Positions 6,678 to 15,663 are shown, counted from the first letter of the stretch. The stretch is DNA of 46,911 nt from an uncultured Verrucomicrobiales bacterium (GCA_903898185.1 CAIUEN010000523.1:1-46911); one strand, 5' to 3'. Made by a program: numbers and translations. Notes: a model not told the origin generated them from the sequence alone.

Positions 6678-9128
6678 ATGTTAATGACTAAGTATTGGTG
6701 TCGGACAGCGGGGCTACTCGCTGCCGTCGGTGTTTCGCCCGCGGCTTTCGCGAGTGAAGCAGATATTAAGCTTCCTGATCTGAACGCGGTTAAGTTCGCA
6801 ATTGGCGATGGGGCTTTCGCCGGGATGAACATTCTATACGCCGGATTGTTTGTTTGCTTGCTTGGCGTGATTTTCGGTTTGGTTCAGTATGCGCAGACCA
6901 AGGCTCTGCCGGTTCACAAGCAGATGGCGTTTGTCTCGAACACCATTTGGGAAACCTGCAAAACCTACCTTGCCCAGCAAGGCAAGTTCCTTGCGATTCT
7001 GTGGGTTTTGATCGCGGCCTGCATGGCATACTACTTCCTGGGTTTGGAGCACAAGCCCATGGGCGACTTTATGATCATCCTAGGTTGCTCGGTACTGGGC
7101 ATCTTGGGTTCCTATGCTGTGGCTTGGTTTGGCATCCGTATCAATACGGTCGCCAACTCACGCACCGCCTTTTCCTCGCTCAAGGGAAACCCTCTCGCGA
7201 CGCTGTTGATTCCGCTCAAGTCGGGCATGAGCGTCGGCATGCTGCTCGTCAGTGTTGAGTTGTTCTTCATGATCTGTATTTTGGCGTTTCTGCCCAAGGA
7301 ACTCGTCGGCTCCTGCTTCATCGGTTTCGCCATTGGTGAATCCCTAGGTGCCAGCGCGTTGCGTATTTGCGGCGGTATCTTCACCAAGATCGCCGATATC
7401 GGTTCTGACCTTATGAAAATCGTCTTCAATCTTCCTGAAGATGATCCGAAGAATCCAGGTGTGATCGCGGATTGCACCGGTGATAACGCGGGTGATAGTG
7501 TCGGGCCAACGGCTGACGGCTTTGAGACCTACGGTGTGACGGGCGTTGCTTTGATCACCTTCCTGGCGCTGGCTTTAGGCGAAAATCCCGCCAACATGGG
7601 TGGCAAGCTGATCATCTGGATCTTCGCGATGCGTATTTTGATGGTTATTACCTCGCTTCTCTCTTATTTCCTTAATGGCGCAGTCAGCAAAGCCAAGTAT
7701 GGCAACAAGAAGGACTTCGATCTGGAAGCTCCTCTAACTCACTTGGTCTGGATTACCTCGATCGTTTCGATTATCGTCACCTTCGTCGCAAGCAAGTTTC
7801 TGTTGGGCGACCAGCCGGACGGCCTCTGGTTCGATCTCTCAGTCATTATTAGCTGCGGCACTTTGGCTGGCGCTCTGATTCCTGAGTTCACCAAAGTGTT
7901 TACCAGCACCAATTCCCGTCACGTCAAGGAAGTGGTCAATGCTTCCGGCCACGGCGGCGCTTCGCTGAACGTACTCTCCGGGTTCGTTGCAGGTAACTTC
8001 TCCGCCTTCTGGCAGGGATTGGTCATCATGGTACTGATGTTGGTCAGTTATAAAGTTGCCCAAAATCCGGCTCTGACAATCCTGATGCCTGGTTTCGCAG
8101 CTCCGATCTTCGCCTTCGGCTTGGTCGCGTTCGGCTTCTTGGGCATGGGGCCCGTGACCATTGCGGTCGATAGCTTTGGGCCGGTGACTGACAACGCTCA
8201 ATCTGTCTATGAATTGAGCCAGATCGAAAGCATCAGCGGCATCAAAGCCGAAATCAAACGCGACTTCGGATTTGACGCTGACTTTGTAGGTGCCAAGCAC
8301 CAACTCGAAAAAGGTGACGGCGCGGGCAATACCTTTAAAGCTACGGCCAAGCCGGTGCTCATCGGCACGGCGGTCGTCGGTGCCACTACAATGGTGTTCG
8401 GCATCATCATGCTGTTAAAGAAAATTTACCCTGACGTGATCGAAAGACTCAGCTTGGTTCAACCGGAAGTGCTCTTGGGGCTGCTCATGGGCGGTTCGGT
8501 GGTTTACTGGTTCACAGGCGCTTCGACGCAGGCGGTCGTGACTGGTGCCTATCGCGCTGTGGTTTACATCAAGGAACATATCAAGCTTGACGGTGGATCC
8601 GCTTCGATCGCTGACAGTAAGGAAGTCGTGAAGATTTGCACAATCTATGCGCAAAAAGGCATGTTCAACATCTTCATCGTCATCTTCTCCTTCTCGCTAT
8701 CACTGGCGTTCTTCAATCCCTTCTTCTTCATCGGCTACTTGATCGGTCTGGCGTTCTTCGGACTGTTCCAGGCTATTTTCATGGCCAATGCCGGTGGCGC
8801 TTGGGATAATGCCAAGAAAGTCGTCGAAGTCGATCTGCGTCAGAAAGGCACCCCATTGCATGCCGCCAGCGTCGTTGGCGATACTGTGGGCGATCCATTC
8901 AAAGACACTTCATCTGTCTCGCTGAACCCGGTGATCAAGTTCACCACGCTGTTCGGTTTGCTGGCTACTGAAATTGCTGTAACCATGAAGAATCAGGATA
9001 CCAAGTGGGCCATCGGCGGCGTCTTCTTCGTCATCGCACTGATCTTCGTTTATCGCTCGTTCTACGGAATGCGCATTCCTGAGGATACTGCTTCCGGCGC
9101 GAACGCTGGCGCTGGACATGGGCACTGA
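6678..9128 (+). CDS. hppA: Membrane-bound, ion-translocating pyrophosphatase
   Basis: Hydrolyses pyrophosphate and couples it to H+ and/or Na+ export across the inner membrane. The 816 residues include about 16 hydrophobic segments. The substrate-binding motif is of the divergent form GDNAGDSVGPTADGFETYG, and the C-terminal metal/substrate motif is GDTVGDPFKDTSS. The N-terminus (residues 1-25, ending AFAS) looks like a cleavable signal or first helix. In the segment equivalent to the K+-selectivity site (GNTFKATAK) the key position is Lys, which in characterised enzymes goes with K+-independence. An insertion of about 25 residues rich in charge precedes it (GIKAEIKRDFGFDADF). Both features point to the divergent lineage that includes Na+-regulated proton pumps, but ion specificity cannot be fixed by eye. 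A strong terminator follows at 9163-9197. Confidence 0.95.
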   Translation: MLMTKYWCRTAGLLAAVGVSPAAFASEADIKLPDLNAVKFAIGDGAFAGMNILYAGLFVCLLGVIFGLVQYAQTKALPVHKQMAFVSNTIWETCKTYLAQQGKFLAILWVLIAACMAYYFLGLEHKPMGDFMIILGCSVLGILGSYAVAWFGIRINTVANSRTAFSSLKGNPLATLLIPLKSGMSVGMLLVSVELFFMICILAFLPKELVGSCFIGFAIGESLGASALRICGGIFTKIADIGSDLMKIVFNLPEDDPKNPGVIADCTGDNAGDSVGPTADGFETYGVTGVALITFLALALGENPANMGGKLIIWIFAMRILMVITSLLSYFLNGAVSKAKYGNKKDFDLEAPLTHLVWITSIVSIIVTFVASKFLLGDQPDGLWFDLSVIISCGTLAGALIPEFTKVFTSTNSRHVKEVVNASGHGGASLNVLSGFVAGNFSAFWQGLVIMVLMLVSYKVAQNPALTILMPGFAAPIFAFGLVAFGFLGMGPVTIAVDSFGPVTDNAQSVYELSQIESISGIKAEIKRDFGFDADFVGAKHQLEKGDGAGNTFKATAKPVLIGTAVVGATTMVFGIIMLLKKIYPDVIERLSLVQPEVLLGLLMGGSVVYWFTGASTQAVVTGAYRAVVYIKEHIKLDGGSASIADSKEVVKICTIYAQKGMFNIFIVIFSFSLSLAFFNPFFFIGYLIGLAFFGLFQAIFMANAGGAWDNAKKVVEVDLRQKGTPLHAASVVGDTVGDPFKDTSSVSLNPVIKFTTLFGLLATEIAVTMKNQDTKWAIGGVFFVIALIFVYRSFYGMRIPEDTASGANAGAGHGH

Positions 9129-9162
9129 GCCAGGCAACCTGACTGTACCCCATTAAATTCAC

Positions 9163-9197
9163 AACAGGAGTCGGAGCAATCCGGCTCCTGTTTTTTT
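9163..9197 (+). terminator. Rho-independent terminator of hppA
   Basis: ACAGGAG-T-CGGA, a GCAA loop, then TCCG-G-CTCCTGT form an 11-bp stem with one internal mismatch, followed by a run of seven T. It begins 35 bp after the hppA stop codon. Confidence 0.9.
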
Positions 9198-9200
9198 GCG

Positions 9201-9540
9201 CTTCTCATTATGGCAGATAGGCAAGAATACCCAATCAATGGAAGATTCCTCACTTCCGGGACTGCGCATGAATGGGATTGAATATCCAATATCGAACAAG
9301 GAATGTCCAATAATGAAGTAAAAAAGCGTTCCAACCCGAGTTCAGTTCCAGTGCAGCAAAGGAGTTCGAGATATCGTTTGCGATACAATAGAAGGAGCAA
9401 AGCAGCAGGCAGGATTGATGATGTTGGAGTGAGTTCACCTTTCGCGCGTGTTCCGTATTCTGCGATTTCAATTGCCAATTCCAGGTTTGATGGCTTCCCT
9501 ACTTCATCATTGGAGATTCTTTGTTCGATATTGGATATGC
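9201..9540. repeat. ~340-bp copy of the ~400-bp dispersed element, right end missing
   Basis: Starts with the terminus CTTCTCATTATGGCAG immediately after the hppA terminator. It aligns by eye over its whole length with 35039-35380, including GAATATCCAATATCGAACAA and the tract GCAGGCAGGATTGATGATG. It also carries an internal inverted repeat (ATTGAATATCCAATATCGAACAA... against ...TTGTTCGATATTGGATAT). The right-hand CCATAATGAGAATTGCTG terminus is missing; other repeats follow instead. The short frames it contains are not believed to be genes. This begins a gene-free stretch (9129-10122) that is almost entirely repeats. Confidence 0.85.
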
Positions 9541-9563
9541 ACCGGAGGAGGAACCAGGGAAGG

Positions 9564-9673
9564 CTCACACAAAGACACAAAGACACGAAGACACGAAGAG
9601 GCAGGAAAAGAACTCTCTTTTTTCGATTCTGTTTATACCCAATCCTCTTTGTGCCTTTGTGCCTTTGTGTGAG
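9564..9673. repeat. Inverted repeat of short tandem units (CACAAAGAC-type hairpin)
   Basis: The left arm (9564-9601) consists of tandem ACAAAGAC/ACGAAGAC units starting CTCACACAAAGACAC. The right arm (9644-9673) is its complement, CCTCTTTGTGCCTTTGTG followed by CCTTTGTGTGAG. The arms are separated by about 42 bases. The left arm is one unit longer than the right, as expected if units are gained and lost by slippage. Confidence 0.85.
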
Positions 9674-9715
9674 TCTTCCGCTGATTTGAAATTTTAAATC
9701 CAAAAACTGCAAATG

Positions 9716-9834
9716 AACCGCAGAACACGCGGAAAAAGAACCCATTGCGAAGAATGTATTTCTAATCTGACGGATGGCATCTTCAAAACTTTATTCCACC
9801 TCTTCTTTTCGCGTGTTTCGCGTGTTCTGCGGTT
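9716..9834. repeat. Inverted repeat with AACCGCAGAACACGCG arms
   Basis: Left arm AACCGCAGAACACGCGGAAA (9716 onward) pairs with the right arm ending TTCGCGTGTTCTGCGGTT (to 9834). A 60-base centre shows no gene. The right arm contains an extra GCGTGTTTC unit. A related CCGTGTTCTGCGGTTTC tract occurs inside the element at 35033-35433. Confidence 0.8.
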
Positions 9835-9991
9835 AACCCAACTGCGGTTTCCAAGCTGGAACAAATCAATTCACTGACTTGCGCCTGATACCCATCTGTG
9901 ACTTTCAAAATAAGCCTTTCACTTCTATTTGATATCATCTGCCTGCGCACGAAGTTTTCGATTCCCTTGCGGAGCCAGAGGCACCGCAACC

Positions 9992-10029
9992 GGCAGACCG
10001 GAGGTCTGCCCCACATAATGAGAACTGCT
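9992..10029. repeat. Hairpin plus shared ATAATGAGAA terminus
   Basis: A perfect 8-bp hairpin (GGCAGACC-GGA-GGTCTGCC) is followed by CCACATAATGAGAACTGCTG. The same join (TCT.CCCCACATAATGAGAA) recurs at 25084-25113. The ATAATGAGAA terminus also ends the larger elements at 246 and 35433. The rest of the gap to 10122 shows nothing recognisable beyond the ribosome-binding site of the next gene. Confidence 0.65.
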
Positions 10030-10122
10030 GTTTTTTGTCTATTCTTTTGTCTGGTGAATTGTGCGGAAAGTTTTAACATCGCGATTATTCTCGATTGCCT
10101 TTAGGCGCGAGCGGAAGTTTTT

Positions 10123-13100
10123 ATGACAATGCACAGCCAGAACGATCACCCCCAATTTGCCGTGGTGGTCAACGATAATCCCGCACAGCTTGATATGCTT
10201 GCCGGGAAGCTGCGCAAGGCGGGCATTGAACCCCATGTTTTCGCCGGGGCCGAGGCGGCCCTTGCCGCATTGGATGGCGAGCATCCACCCGCTCTCATCG
10301 TTACCGACCTCTACATGCCAGGGATTGATGGCTGGCGATTCTGCCGCTTGCTGCGTTCGCCCGAGTACGCCGCCTTTAATCAGATTCCAATCTTGGTGGT
10401 TTCGGCCACATTCTCTGGAGACGATGCCGCCCGCATCGCCACCGATCTGGGGGCGGAAGCATTCCTTCCCTCTCAGTTGGACGGGCAGCGTTTTTGCCAG
10501 CAGGTGCGGGCAGCTTTGAACCGTGAGCGGTTGCCGATACCGCCGCGCATCCTGATCGTGGACGACGACGACGCGCTCTGCGACTTGCTTAAGAAACTCT
10601 TCTCGATTAACGGCTACGAGGTCGAAACGGCGCTTACGTTGCGATCTGCCTCTGAAGCTTTCGGGAAAAACGTCTTCGATGTGGCGGTTTTGGACTACCA
10701 CCTGTCCGACGGCTTTGGCGACGTCCTGCTTGATGAGTTTCGCGCATTGCGACCGGACTGCGTTTGCCTGATGATCACGAGCGACACCGACACCAATCTG
10801 GCCGTCAAGTGGATGAGGAAAGGGGCCGCCGCATACTTGTGCAAACCCTTCCAAGCGGCGTATCTCATTGAGTTGTGCGCACGGGCGCGCCGGGAGCGGG
10901 CGCTGCTGCGAGTGCAGGACTTGCTCGAACTGCGCACCCGCGAACTGCGCCAGAGTGAGGCATTTGCTCGAAATGTGATTAATTCACTCTCTGCGCAAAT
11001 TGCGGTGCTTGACGAAAATGGAGTCATCGTGGCCGTCAATGAAGCCTGGAAGCGTTTTGCCATGGATAATGGCGGCAAATCCGATGATGTTCATATAGGA
11101 GTAAGTTATTTTTCGGTCTGTCAGACAGCCATTGACTCGCCGATGAGCGAACTTGCGTCAGTGGCGTTGCAGGGCATTCGCTCGGTCATGAATGGCGCTC
11201 AGTCGTCTTTCTCTTTGGAGTATCCATGCCATTCTGCCGCCGAGCAACGGTGGTTTTGCATGAATGTTCGACCTCTTGGAGAAAGACCGATGTGGGTGGT
11301 TGTCGCTCACGAGAACATCACCGAGCGCAAACGAGTTGAGATTGCGTTGCGCGAGAGTGAGGATGCCGCCTTGCGCAAGAACGCTCTGCTACGTTCGATC
11401 ATGGAAAGTCCATTGGACATTATTATTTTCGCTCTCGATACCCATTACCACTACACCATGTTTGCCCAAGCGCATAAGAGGGCGATGAAGGCGATCTGGG
11501 GCACTGATATCGAATTGGGTATGAACATGCTCAATGCAATTACCAACCCGATTGATCGCGAAAAGGCCCGGAAGAACTTCGATCGTGCTTTGCAGGGGGA
11601 ACATTTCATTTCGATCGAAGAATATGGGGACCCGGCGCTGTTCCGAACCGTCTTCAAAGATCGCTACAACCCCATTCTTGGCGATGGTGGCGTTGTGTCC
11701 GGACTGACCGTCTTCGTCAACGACATTACCGAGCGAAAGCGGGCGGAGCAGGAAACGAAAAATGCCCTGGCCTTGCTGGAAGCCTCAATTTCGCAGTCGC
11801 CTTCCGGAATTTTGATTGCCGATGCTCCTGACGTTACCATCCGTTGGGCCAATGCCGCTGCCTTAAGCATCCGGGGCGAAACCAACCAACCACTGACCGG
11901 GATCAAGGTTGCTCAACATACCGATCATTGGCAGACGTTTCGACCCGATGGCACGGTCTATCCGTCTGAGGACCTGCCCCTTTCTCGGGCCGTGCTCAAA
12001 GGCGAGATCACGCATAATGAAGAACTCATTATTCACAATGTCAAAGGCGAAGACCGCTGGGTGTCCGTAAATGCGGCGCCTATCTACAACCAGGACGGTG
12101 CCATCACCGCCGGTCTTGTCATCTTTCACGACATCACTGAGCACAAGCGCACCGAGGCGGAGAAGTCGAAACTTGAGGGGCAGCTTCACCAGGCCAAAAA
12201 GATGGAATTAGTGGGGCGGCTGGCTGGCGGCGTAGCTCACGATTTTAATAATATGATCCAAGTCATTATAGGCAATGCGGATCTGGCCTTGGACAGAATT
12301 TCGCCAGCCAGTCCGATTCGGGAATGCTTGGATGAAATCCAAAACAGCGCCCAGCGCGCGGCCGATATGACCCGGCAACTGTTGGGCTTTGCCCGCCAGC
12401 AGACCATCATGCCCAAGGTGCTGGATTTCAATGAGAGTGTGGAAGGTCTTCTCAAACTGATGCGCCGACTCATTGGCGAGAACATCGACCTGATCTGGAA
12501 GCCAGCGGCAGGCTTGGGGTTGGTCAAAGTGGACCCAACCCAAATCAATCAGATATTGACCAACCTCTGTGTCAATGCCCGGGACGCTATCGCTGGGGTG
12601 GGCGAGGTTATCATTGAGACGGAGGGCGCGGTGTTCGACCAAGCCGATTGTGCCGAGCACCCCGGGTTTATTCCAGGCGACTATGTAATGCTGGCCGTCA
12701 GCGACAACGGGTGCGGCATGGATAAGGAAACGCAGGCCCGCATTTTCGAGCCGTTCTTCACAACCAAAGGCGTGGGCAAGGGCACTGGCTTGGGGCTGGC
12801 TACGGTCTATGGCATTGTCAAGCAGAACAACGGGTTCATCACCGTTTACAGCGAGCCCAACATGGGCACGACCTTCAAGGTTTACCTGCCTCGGCACACG
12901 GGCCAGGCTGCCGCGTTCCGAACTGAAAGCGCTTCGCCACCGCCCAAGAGTTGTGGAGAGACGGTGCTGCTGGTGGAGGACGACTTGCCAATATTGTCCA
13001 GCACGCAGAGAATTCTCAATCGTTTGGGTTACACCGTGCTGACCGCGAGCACCCCAAGCGAGGCGATCCGGTTGGCGGAAGCGCACACTGGGGAGATTCA

Positions 13101-13320
13101 TCTGCTGATAACCGACGTGGTGATGCCCGATATGAATGGGTTGGATTTGTCCAAGCGGTTATTGTCTCGCAATCCCAAGCTCAAGTGCCTATTCATGAGC
13201 GGCCATACCGCTGACGTCATAGCCGATCACGGCGTGCTCAATGAAGGCGTGTGTTTCGTTCATAAACCGTTCACAACAAAAGACCTGGCGAGCAATATAC
13301 GAAAGACGCTGGATCAGTGA
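10123..13320 (+). CDS. Hybrid sensor histidine kinase (REC-REC-PAS-PAS-PAS-HisKA-HATPase-REC)
   Basis: A 1065-residue cytosolic signalling protein with no membrane segments. Receiver 1 spans about 10-130 and keeps the phospho-acceptor D62 (TDLYMP). However, it has N17 in the acidic pocket and lacks the conserved Lys (FLPSQLD), so it may not be regulated normally. Receiver 2 (142-255) is complete: DDDD at 147-150, D191, K241. Three PAS-type domains follow at about 280-405, 417-540 and 548-678, the first two ending in (N/D)ITERKR. The H-box is LAGGVAHDFNN with His706. The ATP-binding domain has NARDAI, DNGCGM, FEPFFTTKGVGKGTGLGL. A third receiver (about 945-1065) has D998 and K1048. Start ATG has GGAAG 5 nt upstream. 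The next gene begins within 20 bp, suggesting an operon. Confidence 0.95.
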   Translation: MTMHSQNDHPQFAVVVNDNPAQLDMLAGKLRKAGIEPHVFAGAEAALAALDGEHPPALIVTDLYMPGIDGWRFCRLLRSPEYAAFNQIPILVVSATFSGDDAARIATDLGAEAFLPSQLDGQRFCQQVRAALNRERLPIPPRILIVDDDDALCDLLKKLFSINGYEVETALTLRSASEAFGKNVFDVAVLDYHLSDGFGDVLLDEFRALRPDCVCLMITSDTDTNLAVKWMRKGAAAYLCKPFQAAYLIELCARARRERALLRVQDLLELRTRELRQSEAFARNVINSLSAQIAVLDENGVIVAVNEAWKRFAMDNGGKSDDVHIGVSYFSVCQTAIDSPMSELASVALQGIRSVMNGAQSSFSLEYPCHSAAEQRWFCMNVRPLGERPMWVVVAHENITERKRVEIALRESEDAALRKNALLRSIMESPLDIIIFALDTHYHYTMFAQAHKRAMKAIWGTDIELGMNMLNAITNPIDREKARKNFDRALQGEHFISIEEYGDPALFRTVFKDRYNPILGDGGVVSGLTVFVNDITERKRAEQETKNALALLEASISQSPSGILIADAPDVTIRWANAAALSIRGETNQPLTGIKVAQHTDHWQTFRPDGTVYPSEDLPLSRAVLKGEITHNEELIIHNVKGEDRWVSVNAAPIYNQDGAITAGLVIFHDITEHKRTEAEKSKLEGQLHQAKKMELVGRLAGGVAHDFNNMIQVIIGNADLALDRISPASPIRECLDEIQNSAQRAADMTRQLLGFARQQTIMPKVLDFNESVEGLLKLMRRLIGENIDLIWKPAAGLGLVKVDPTQINQILTNLCVNARDAIAGVGEVIIETEGAVFDQADCAEHPGFIPGDYVMLAVSDNGCGMDKETQARIFEPFFTTKGVGKGTGLGLATVYGIVKQNNGFITVYSEPNMGTTFKVYLPRHTGQAAAFRTESASPPPKSCGETVLLVEDDLPILSSTQRILNRLGYTVLTASTPSEAIRLAEAHTGEIHLLITDVVMPDMNGLDLSKRLLSRNPKLKCLFMSGHTADVIADHGVLNEGVCFVHKPFTTKDLASNIRKTLDQ

Positions 13321-13337
13321 GGACATCTAATGGAGCT

Positions 13338-14069
13338 ATGGATTTGAAATCCGTGAAATCATTTTGTCTGGGAAGCTGCGTCATATTATTTCTTAGATTG
13401 ACAGTTGTCCTTTTCTTCGTGTTTGCGGCTCAGCCTCAGTCTTACGCCCAAGGGGCATCAACTGTCTTGAACGGGGTGATTCTCAAGCTCTTCGGAAAAC
13501 ACGATAATTTCGCTGTGGATTCCGAGTTTCAGCTCATGGACGAGAATCAAAAACTGGCGATCACCCTGACGCTGAGCATCGCAGTGGGCGAAGGCAAGAT
13601 GCGCGCCGACGCGAATATGGCCACAGCCAAAGGCCCCGCGATTTCGCCTGAGGATATTGCCCAAGCCAAGGCGGCGGGTCAGGATCGGGTGATCAGCATC
13701 CTGCGCCAGGACAAGGGGCGAATGTTCATTCTCTATCCCGCCCTTCGCAGTTATGAGGACGCAATCTTGCCCAAGGAACTTGCCAGCGTCAGCGGACTGG
13801 CCAGGATTCAAAAAACGCCTCTCGGAAAAGAGACTATCGACGGCCATCTCTGTATAAAAAACAAGGTTGTGCTCACGGATGACAAAGGGCGTAAACAGGA
13901 GATGATTGCGTGGGAAGCATCCGATTTGAAGGAGTTTCCGATCAAGGTCAAGCTGTCCGACGGCGGGCAGAACTGGATTGTCCACAATCGCAATATCCGT
14001 TTTGGGAAGATTGACGTGGTTCACTTTGATGTGCCGGCTGGATTTACAAGAATGGCACCTAAGAAATAA
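13338..14069 (+). CDS. Secreted hypothetical protein (DUF4412/LolA-like)
   Basis: About 243 residues with an N-terminal signal peptide (hydrophobic core within residues 9-30, cleavage near SYA-QGAS). The mature part has alternating beta-strand character. The C-terminal block, from the DGHLC region through WEASDLKEFPIKVKL to FDVPAGFTRM, parallels the lipoprotein at 25500-26306 (DGHRC, WRATDLKALPLQIKA, NPPEGFTRH). The fold therefore resembles DUF4412/outer-membrane-lipoprotein-sorting-like proteins; this is by resemblance only. ATG at 13338 is chosen with GGAG just upstream; a GTG at 13317, overlapping the kinase stop codon, would add seven residues before the signal peptide. Cotranscription with the kinase suggests a periplasmic partner, but this is inference. 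Confidence 0.7.
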   Translation: MDLKSVKSFCLGSCVILFLRLTVVLFFVFAAQPQSYAQGASTVLNGVILKLFGKHDNFAVDSEFQLMDENQKLAITLTLSIAVGEGKMRADANMATAKGPAISPEDIAQAKAAGQDRVISILRQDKGRMFILYPALRSYEDAILPKELASVSGLARIQKTPLGKETIDGHLCIKNKVVLTDDKGRKQEMIAWEASDLKEFPIKVKLSDGGQNWIVHNRNIRFGKIDVVHFDVPAGFTRMAPKK

Positions 14070-14075
14070 TATCAC

Positions 14076-14109
14076 AAAAAAAGGGCGGACGCCGTTGCGG
14101 CGTCCGCCC
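14076..14109 (-). terminator. Strong GC hairpin; T-run on the minus strand
   Basis: A perfect 11-bp stem (GGGCGGACGCC, loop 14094-14098, GGCGTCCGCCC) is flanked by seven A on its left, so a canonical hairpin-plus-U terminator exists only for leftward transcription. Both neighbouring genes are rightward. It may still act for the gene ending at 14069 (a hairpin without a U-run), or stop antisense transcription. The remainder of the gap to 14263 is A/T-rich with an inverted TAAGAA..TTCTTA near 14236. Confidence 0.5.
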
Positions 14110-14263
14110 CCCAACAACCAAACTAACCAACCCTTGTGCTCAGAAGCATGGTTGGAAATGTAAACCAAAAAACCAACCTATCCACTTCTGCCACATAAAT
14201 AATGACGCATATTATGGCGTTATGTTCAATCTTTTTTTAAGAATCTGTTCTTAGCTTAAAATT

Positions 14264-15640
14264 ATGCAAATTACCAACCTTAACCCAGACCCGGAAATTG
14301 GTGCCAGCGCGTGGTGCCTTGATATTGAGGATCATCGACTCCTTATGGATGCTGGCACCCATCCCAAGCGGGAAGGTCTCGCCAGCCTGCCCCTTTATAG
14401 AGCCATCGCGAAACAGGAATTGGATGCCATCGCCATCTCCCACTGCCACCACGACCACGTCGGCACTCTGCCGGTGGCTATGCGCCACTTTCCAAAAGCA
14501 CATGTTCTGATGACTGAGTTGAGCTATTTCCTCGTCGAGCGGGTTCTGCACAATTCCGTCAACGTGATGACCCGACAGCGCGACGAGCTGGGAATCAAGA
14601 AATACCCTCTATATACCCACGACGAGGTGGACGACATCGCCCCTTTGTTTCAGGGGTTTAAGTACAACCGTGAGGTCGAATGGGCTGCATTTAGCAAAAC
14701 GCGGGCTGGGTTCTTTTCGCCGACAGTCGAGTTTTACGACGCCGGCCACACCCTGGGTTCTGCTGGAATCATGGTGCGAGGTCAAAAACAGACGCTTTTT
14801 TATACCGGCGACGTCTGTTTTCACGATCAGACGATCCTACGCGGCGCCCGGTTCGACGATGTTCGTGCCGACGTTTTGATCATGGAGACGACGCGGGGTA
14901 ACCGGGCGGTTCCTCCCGGTTTTACACGCGAAGCGGAAATCTTAAGGCTGGCCGAAGCCATTCGGGAGGTCATCAAACGCAAAGGCTCGGTTTTGATTCC
15001 CTCGTTTGCATTGGGACGCACCCAAGAGATTCTTGCCCAGCTAGCTTTGATGATGAAAGCTGGCCAGCTTGATCCCCAACCAATCTACATTGGCGGTTTG
15101 GGGCGGGTCTTTACGGAAATCTACGACTTGGAGGCTCACCGCGCCAACCGCCAGCATAGCAACCTCAAGTTCTCGGAAGCCCTTACACTCTTGGTTCTTG
15201 AGAAAAATCAAGCTGACAAGATGAAACTGACTGGCGGTCGCATTTTTGTGGTCACCGCCGGGATGATAACCGAGCACACGCCCGCGCATCAGTTGGCCAT
15301 CCGAATGCTGGGCGATGAGCGGCATGCGATCTTTTTTGTCGGATACGCGGATTCGGGCACCCCTGGTGGCCGTCTCAAAGCCGCCAAGCCAGGGGAAACA
15401 TTTGTCTTAAGCCCCAGCGCCGGTGAGGTGACCGTTCGCTGTGATGTTCGCGACTATGACCTGACCGCCCATGCGAACCGCGATGACCTCCTCGATTTTG
15501 TTGGATCGGTGGGGCCGAAAACGGTGGTGCTGGGGCATGGAGAATCCGGTTCCTGCAAATGGTTTACGGAACAAATCGGGGCTCGTTACCCTCGCATCAA
15601 GATTCTCCAACCCGGTCCGGGTGAAACGGTCGAGGCTTAG
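14264..15640 (+). CDS. Metallo-beta-lactamase/beta-CASP family RNase-like hydrolase
   Basis: A 458-residue zinc-dependent hydrolase of the CPSF73/RNase J-like superfamily, expected to process RNA in the cytoplasm. The metal-binding motif HxHxDH is at residues 60-65 (HCHHDH). Further family features are AGHTLGSAGIMV, the YTGDVCFHD aspartate motif, and the beta-CASP insert with PSFALGRTQEIL and PIYIGGLGRVFTEIYD. A late HANRDDLLDFV followed by VLGHGE matches the C-terminal beta-CASP/MBL histidines. No extra KH or RNA-binding domain is present. Orthologues of this form are often annotated only as MBL-fold hydrolases; the RNA substrate is unknown. Confidence 0.88.
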   Translation: MQITNLNPDPEIGASAWCLDIEDHRLLMDAGTHPKREGLASLPLYRAIAKQELDAIAISHCHHDHVGTLPVAMRHFPKAHVLMTELSYFLVERVLHNSVNVMTRQRDELGIKKYPLYTHDEVDDIAPLFQGFKYNREVEWAAFSKTRAGFFSPTVEFYDAGHTLGSAGIMVRGQKQTLFYTGDVCFHDQTILRGARFDDVRADVLIMETTRGNRAVPPGFTREAEILRLAEAIREVIKRKGSVLIPSFALGRTQEILAQLALMMKAGQLDPQPIYIGGLGRVFTEIYDLEAHRANRQHSNLKFSEALTLLVLEKNQADKMKLTGGRIFVVTAGMITEHTPAHQLAIRMLGDERHAIFFVGYADSGTPGGRLKAAKPGETFVLSPSAGEVTVRCDVRDYDLTAHANRDDLLDFVGSVGPKTVVLGHGESGSCKWFTEQIGARYPRIKILQPGPGETVEA

Positions 15641-15663
15641 CGGAGAATGCGTTTGAATCGTTC

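Noticed and set aside
9062-9745. 227-codon minus-strand frame over the repeat cluster
   Set aside because: Runs through several unrelated repeats and the hppA 3' end; the peptide is repeat-derived (LDIPCSILDIQ-type) and not a gene.
12208-13101. 297-codon minus-strand frame within the hybrid kinase
   Set aside because: Antisense to the HisKA/HATPase domains; composition mirrors the real gene.
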